Shown here piece after piece: positions 61,446 through 64,000 of a stretch of 64,000 bases of DNA (its first letter is position 1; each line of letters opens with the position of its first letter). A model generated the notes under the pieces. It had not been told where the DNA came from, ran no database searches, and was given only the letters and a program-made list of their open reading frames with translations. Origin of the DNA: Saccharospirillum impatiens DSM 12546 (GTDB lineage: Bacteria > Pseudomonadota > Gammaproteobacteria > Pseudomonadales > Natronospirillaceae); assembly GCF_000423605.1 (NCBI RefSeq), contig NZ_AUIH01000004.1, forward strand, positions 1 through 64,000, in the 5' to 3' direction. Position numbers and translations under genes: made by a program.

Positions 61446-62234
61446 GTGTCATTGACCGTTGTCATTCGACCACAGTATACCGTTCAGGAGCGTTTCAGAG
61501 TGTCGTTATTCGCCGTATTATTCATGCTACTGATGATCGCACTGATCGTTGGTGGCCTGTACATGAGCCGGGTTGCTACCCAGAGAGAACAGGAAGCTCT
61601 GGCAATAAAAGCTCGACTTCGTCAACTTCGCGCCCAGCAAACGCAGTATGAAGAACTCTTTTCAACGCTGATGATCTATGATCGCGACCCGGATTTACTG
61701 TACCTGATCCAACAGAACCTGGCGGAGGAGTCGGAGAATCTGCTGGCTATAGACCCTACCAATCAGGACTCTCAGAGAGACGTGGCCTATTACCAGTCGC
61801 TGGCTGAGGACATCGGTAGCCTGGGCGACAAAGCTCATCAGCCGGAAATTCCGTCCAGCGACCGGCAAATCAACCTGATGAAACGACACTTTGGCAGGGC
61901 AATGAAATGGGTCAGAACGTTGAATGCCCGCGGATTGATTTCCGAGATCGACAGTCATGAACATCTGGCTCGTCTGAACCGAAACAGCCTGATGTTGGAG
62001 GTAGAAGCCTATAAACGCCAGGGGCTAGAGGCCCGTGATCAAAACGACCTGTCCGCCGCATCGTCCTTCTACAAACACGCAAAGGACTTGCTGATCCACA
62101 GCGACATTCAGATCAACGACAAATCACAGCAGATCAAAAAGATCTCCCGGTTAATCTCAGGCCTTTACGATTCAACAATGGGGGAAGACACTTCCGCAGC
62201 CAGTGACAGCCAGTCGGCCTCAACCAGGGATTGA
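61446..62234 (+). CDS. Membrane-anchored hypothetical protein
   Basis: This frame encodes about 262 residues from the GTG at 61446. One hydrophobic segment near residues 21-41 (LFAVLFMLLMIALIVGGLY) would anchor it in the inner membrane, with a helical, coiled-coil-rich domain after it (AIKARLRQLRAQQTQYEELF). RQGLEARDQNDLSAASSFYKHAKDLLIHSD resembles a TPR-like helical pair. The start is uncertain: GTG at 61380 or TTG at 61452 are also possible. It is divergent from topA, as in pseudomonads, and its 3' end overlaps the DUF1653 gene by 70 bases. No family is assigned. Confidence 0.7.
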   Translation: MSLTVVIRPQYTVQERFRVSLFAVLFMLLMIALIVGGLYMSRVATQREQEALAIKARLRQLRAQQTQYEELFSTLMIYDRDPDLLYLIQQNLAEESENLLAIDPTNQDSQRDVAYYQSLAEDIGSLGDKAHQPEIPSSDRQINLMKRHFGRAMKWVRTLNARGLISEIDSHEHLARLNRNSLMLEVEAYKRQGLEARDQNDLSAASSFYKHAKDLLIHSDIQINDKSQQIKKISRLISGLYDSTMGEDTSAASDSQSASTRD

Positions 62235-62440
62235 ATCCGCTCAAAACGTGGCAACTCTTCGCCATCGATCGTAACGGTTTCCAAAAACATCGCCAACGGT
62301 CGCACCCAGAGACTGTGGTCTCCGTATAAACACTGGTAGACCACAAGATGTTCATCGGTTTCACTGTGCCGGCTTACACCGATAACGCGATAGCGGTTAC
62401 CCTTGTAGTGCCGATAGATGCCCGCTGTGGGGTATTTCAT
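62165..62440 (-). CDS. DUF1653 family protein
   Basis: The protein has 91 residues. The DUF1653 pattern is clear: GIYRHYKGNRYRVIGVSRHSET, then VVYQCLYGDHSLWVRPLAMFLETV and ELPRFERIQ. The family is small and of unknown function. The ATG at 62440 has AGGAG upstream. Its 3' end runs 70 bases into the 3' end of the convergent hypothetical gene. Confidence 0.88.
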   Translation of the reverse strand: MKYPTAGIYRHYKGNRYRVIGVSRHSETDEHLVVYQCLYGDHSLWVRPLAMFLETVTIDGEELPRFERIQSLVEADWLSLAAEVSSPIVES

Positions 62441-62658
62441 TGTGCTCTCCTGCTGGTGGCAGACGCAAAAGACGACCGGGCCGACAAGCAACCAGCGTTG
62501 CCTTGCGCGTCGGCCACATCTTTTCTATATTTCCATCAGACTGATAATCGTTTCAAATCAGACACTCACTGGCTACCGACTGTTCAATGATTGCATTCAT
62601 TCAGGCCCTGGCGACACAGTCAGTGTACCGCGGTCGCCATCCAACCAGGTGGATTCTC

Positions 62659-63327
62659 ATGAACGACCGCCCCTGGCAAGACAATCGACTTCACTGGCTG
62701 GTAATACCCATCGTCACCACCCTGGTCGGCCTGGTATGTTTCGCGTTGCTGGCCGCCGTCGCTGCCAACGCCCTCAAAGGCAACTCGCCCGATGACGAGC
62801 GGCTTCCCAGATATGACCTGGCGTTGTCGCACAGCGGCAAACTCATCCACCTGACAGGGTACATAGATTTTGGCGTCACTCAAGCGCTCGCCACCCTCCT
62901 GGCACAAGAGGATCAGGCCACGCACCTTCGATTGCAAAGCCAGGGCGGGCTAATTGCCGAGGCAAGAGGCCTGGTCAGGCTTGTTGAAGAATTCGGTCTG
63001 ACTACCTCGGCTTCCGGTGATTGCGCGTCAGCGTGCACCCTGGTCTTCATCGCAGGCCAAACACGATATCTGGAGCCTGAAGCCCGCCTTGGCTTTCACC
63101 GGTACGCACAGCAGTCACCGGTCATGGAGTTCCTGATGAAACAAGACCCGGTAGTGGAGCAGCAAAGAGATCTGAATCTGTTTCGGCGCGTTGACGTGGA
63201 CGAAGCGTTTCTGGCTCGAATCATGGAAACCTCACACCAGCAAATGTGGTATCCGACCATCAGTGAGCTGTTTTCTTCGGGCGTTGTCAATGCTCTCGGA
63301 TTGCCCGATGCGACGCTGGGCCCCTAA
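62659..63327 (+). CDS. ClpP/crotonase-like membrane-anchored periplasmic protein (COG3904 type)
   Basis: The protein has 222 residues. A membrane segment (about 13-36) probably anchors it, with the rest in the periplasm. The domain resembles ClpP/crotonase-fold proteins of the COG3904 type: LQSQGGLIAEARGL (residues 92-104), DCASACTLVFIAG (121-133) with a possible disulfide Cys122-Cys126, and LGFHRY. Ser124 and the Gly pair recall a nucleophile and oxyanion hole, but activity is not shown. The ATG at 62659 has AGGTGG upstream. The gene stands alone before a terminator. Confidence 0.8.
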   Translation: MNDRPWQDNRLHWLVIPIVTTLVGLVCFALLAAVAANALKGNSPDDERLPRYDLALSHSGKLIHLTGYIDFGVTQALATLLAQEDQATHLRLQSQGGLIAEARGLVRLVEEFGLTTSASGDCASACTLVFIAGQTRYLEPEARLGFHRYAQQSPVMEFLMKQDPVVEQQRDLNLFRRVDVDEAFLARIMETSHQQMWYPTISELFSSGVVNALGLPDATLGP

Positions 63328-63353
63328 CCGGTTAAACCACAATCACAAAAAAA

Positions 63354-63377
63354 CCGGCTTGATTTTCACCAAGCCGG
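63354..63377. terminator. Terminator between COG3904-type gene and fadA
   Basis: An 8-bp stem (ccggcttg / caagccgg) with an 8-base loop has a run of A before it, which is a T-run for the leftward fadA transcript. Confidence 0.8.
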
Positions 63378-63448
63378 CTCTTAACACATCAGCGTCAGTT
63401 ACCTCGACCTGCCCGTCAACAAAGCGACGACAGGCTTCAGACGTTTAC

Positions 63449-64000
<552 letters not shown>

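Overview
The window is a chromosomal segment of a free-living gammaproteobacterium. Gene content and order resemble the Pseudomonadales/Oceanospirillales core: tus genes next to cysG-serS-crcB-rarA-lolA-ftsK, then aat-bpt-infA-clpA-clpS-cspD-icd, then mnmA-hflD-purB, the sdhCDAB-sucAB-lpdA-sucCD block opposite gltA, and topA near fadA. A PsrA-type regulator and a FabV enoyl reductase support this. The genus cannot be fixed from the sequence alone. No rRNA, tRNA or CRISPR array was seen.

Layout. Positions 1-551 are a mobile-element scar: the 3' end of an IS66-type transposase, its terminal inverted repeat, and the C-terminal part of a tyrosine recombinase that the element interrupts. Positions 552-907 are a non-coding stretch with a perfect 14-bp palindrome. 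From 908 to 12545 lie mixed housekeeping genes: a ferritin-like hypothetical, an unknown gene paired with an HMCES/YedK-type protein, tdk, xthA, an M16C metalloprotease, rapA, an enoyl-CoA hydratase and a psrA-like regulator with a probable autoregulatory operator. From 12546 to 24112 come yccA, tusDCB-tusE, a TrpD2/YbiB-like gene and the leftward ftsK-lolA-rarA-crcB-serS-cysG run. From 24361 to 29150 lies a nearly complete bacterial N-degron pathway (Aat, Bpt, ClpA, ClpS) around infA. From 29151 to 40907 come cspD, icd, rluE, fabV, a Nudix hydrolase, mnmA, hflD, purB, an RoxA-type ribosomal oxygenase, a lytic transglycosylase and small envelope or hypothetical genes. Then htpG with a sigma-32-like promoter, an MFS transporter and a DUF599 protein. 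From 45462 to 58472 lie most TCA-cycle genes, with divergent promoters between sdhC and gltA. The end holds topA, a membrane-anchored hypothetical, a DUF1653 protein, a ClpP/crotonase-like envelope protein and the start of the window-edge fadA.

How the genes work together. TusBCD and TusE pass sulfur to MnmA, which thiolates the wobble uridine of tRNA; both ends of this relay are here. Aat and Bpt mark proteins with N-terminal Leu, and ClpS delivers such proteins to ClpA. Icd, 2-oxoglutarate dehydrogenase, succinyl-CoA synthetase, succinate dehydrogenase and citrate synthase cover most of the TCA cycle. FadA, the enoyl-CoA hydratase, FabV and PsrA belong to fatty-acid metabolism.

Most of the window is conserved core, and I did not find a convincing new multi-gene system. 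The points most worth a second look are a foldback element between serS and cysG, the structured 700-base gap upstream of cspD, the IS66/recombinase scar, the basic tail of RluE that runs through the fabV terminator, and the unknown gene coupled to the HMCES-like gene.
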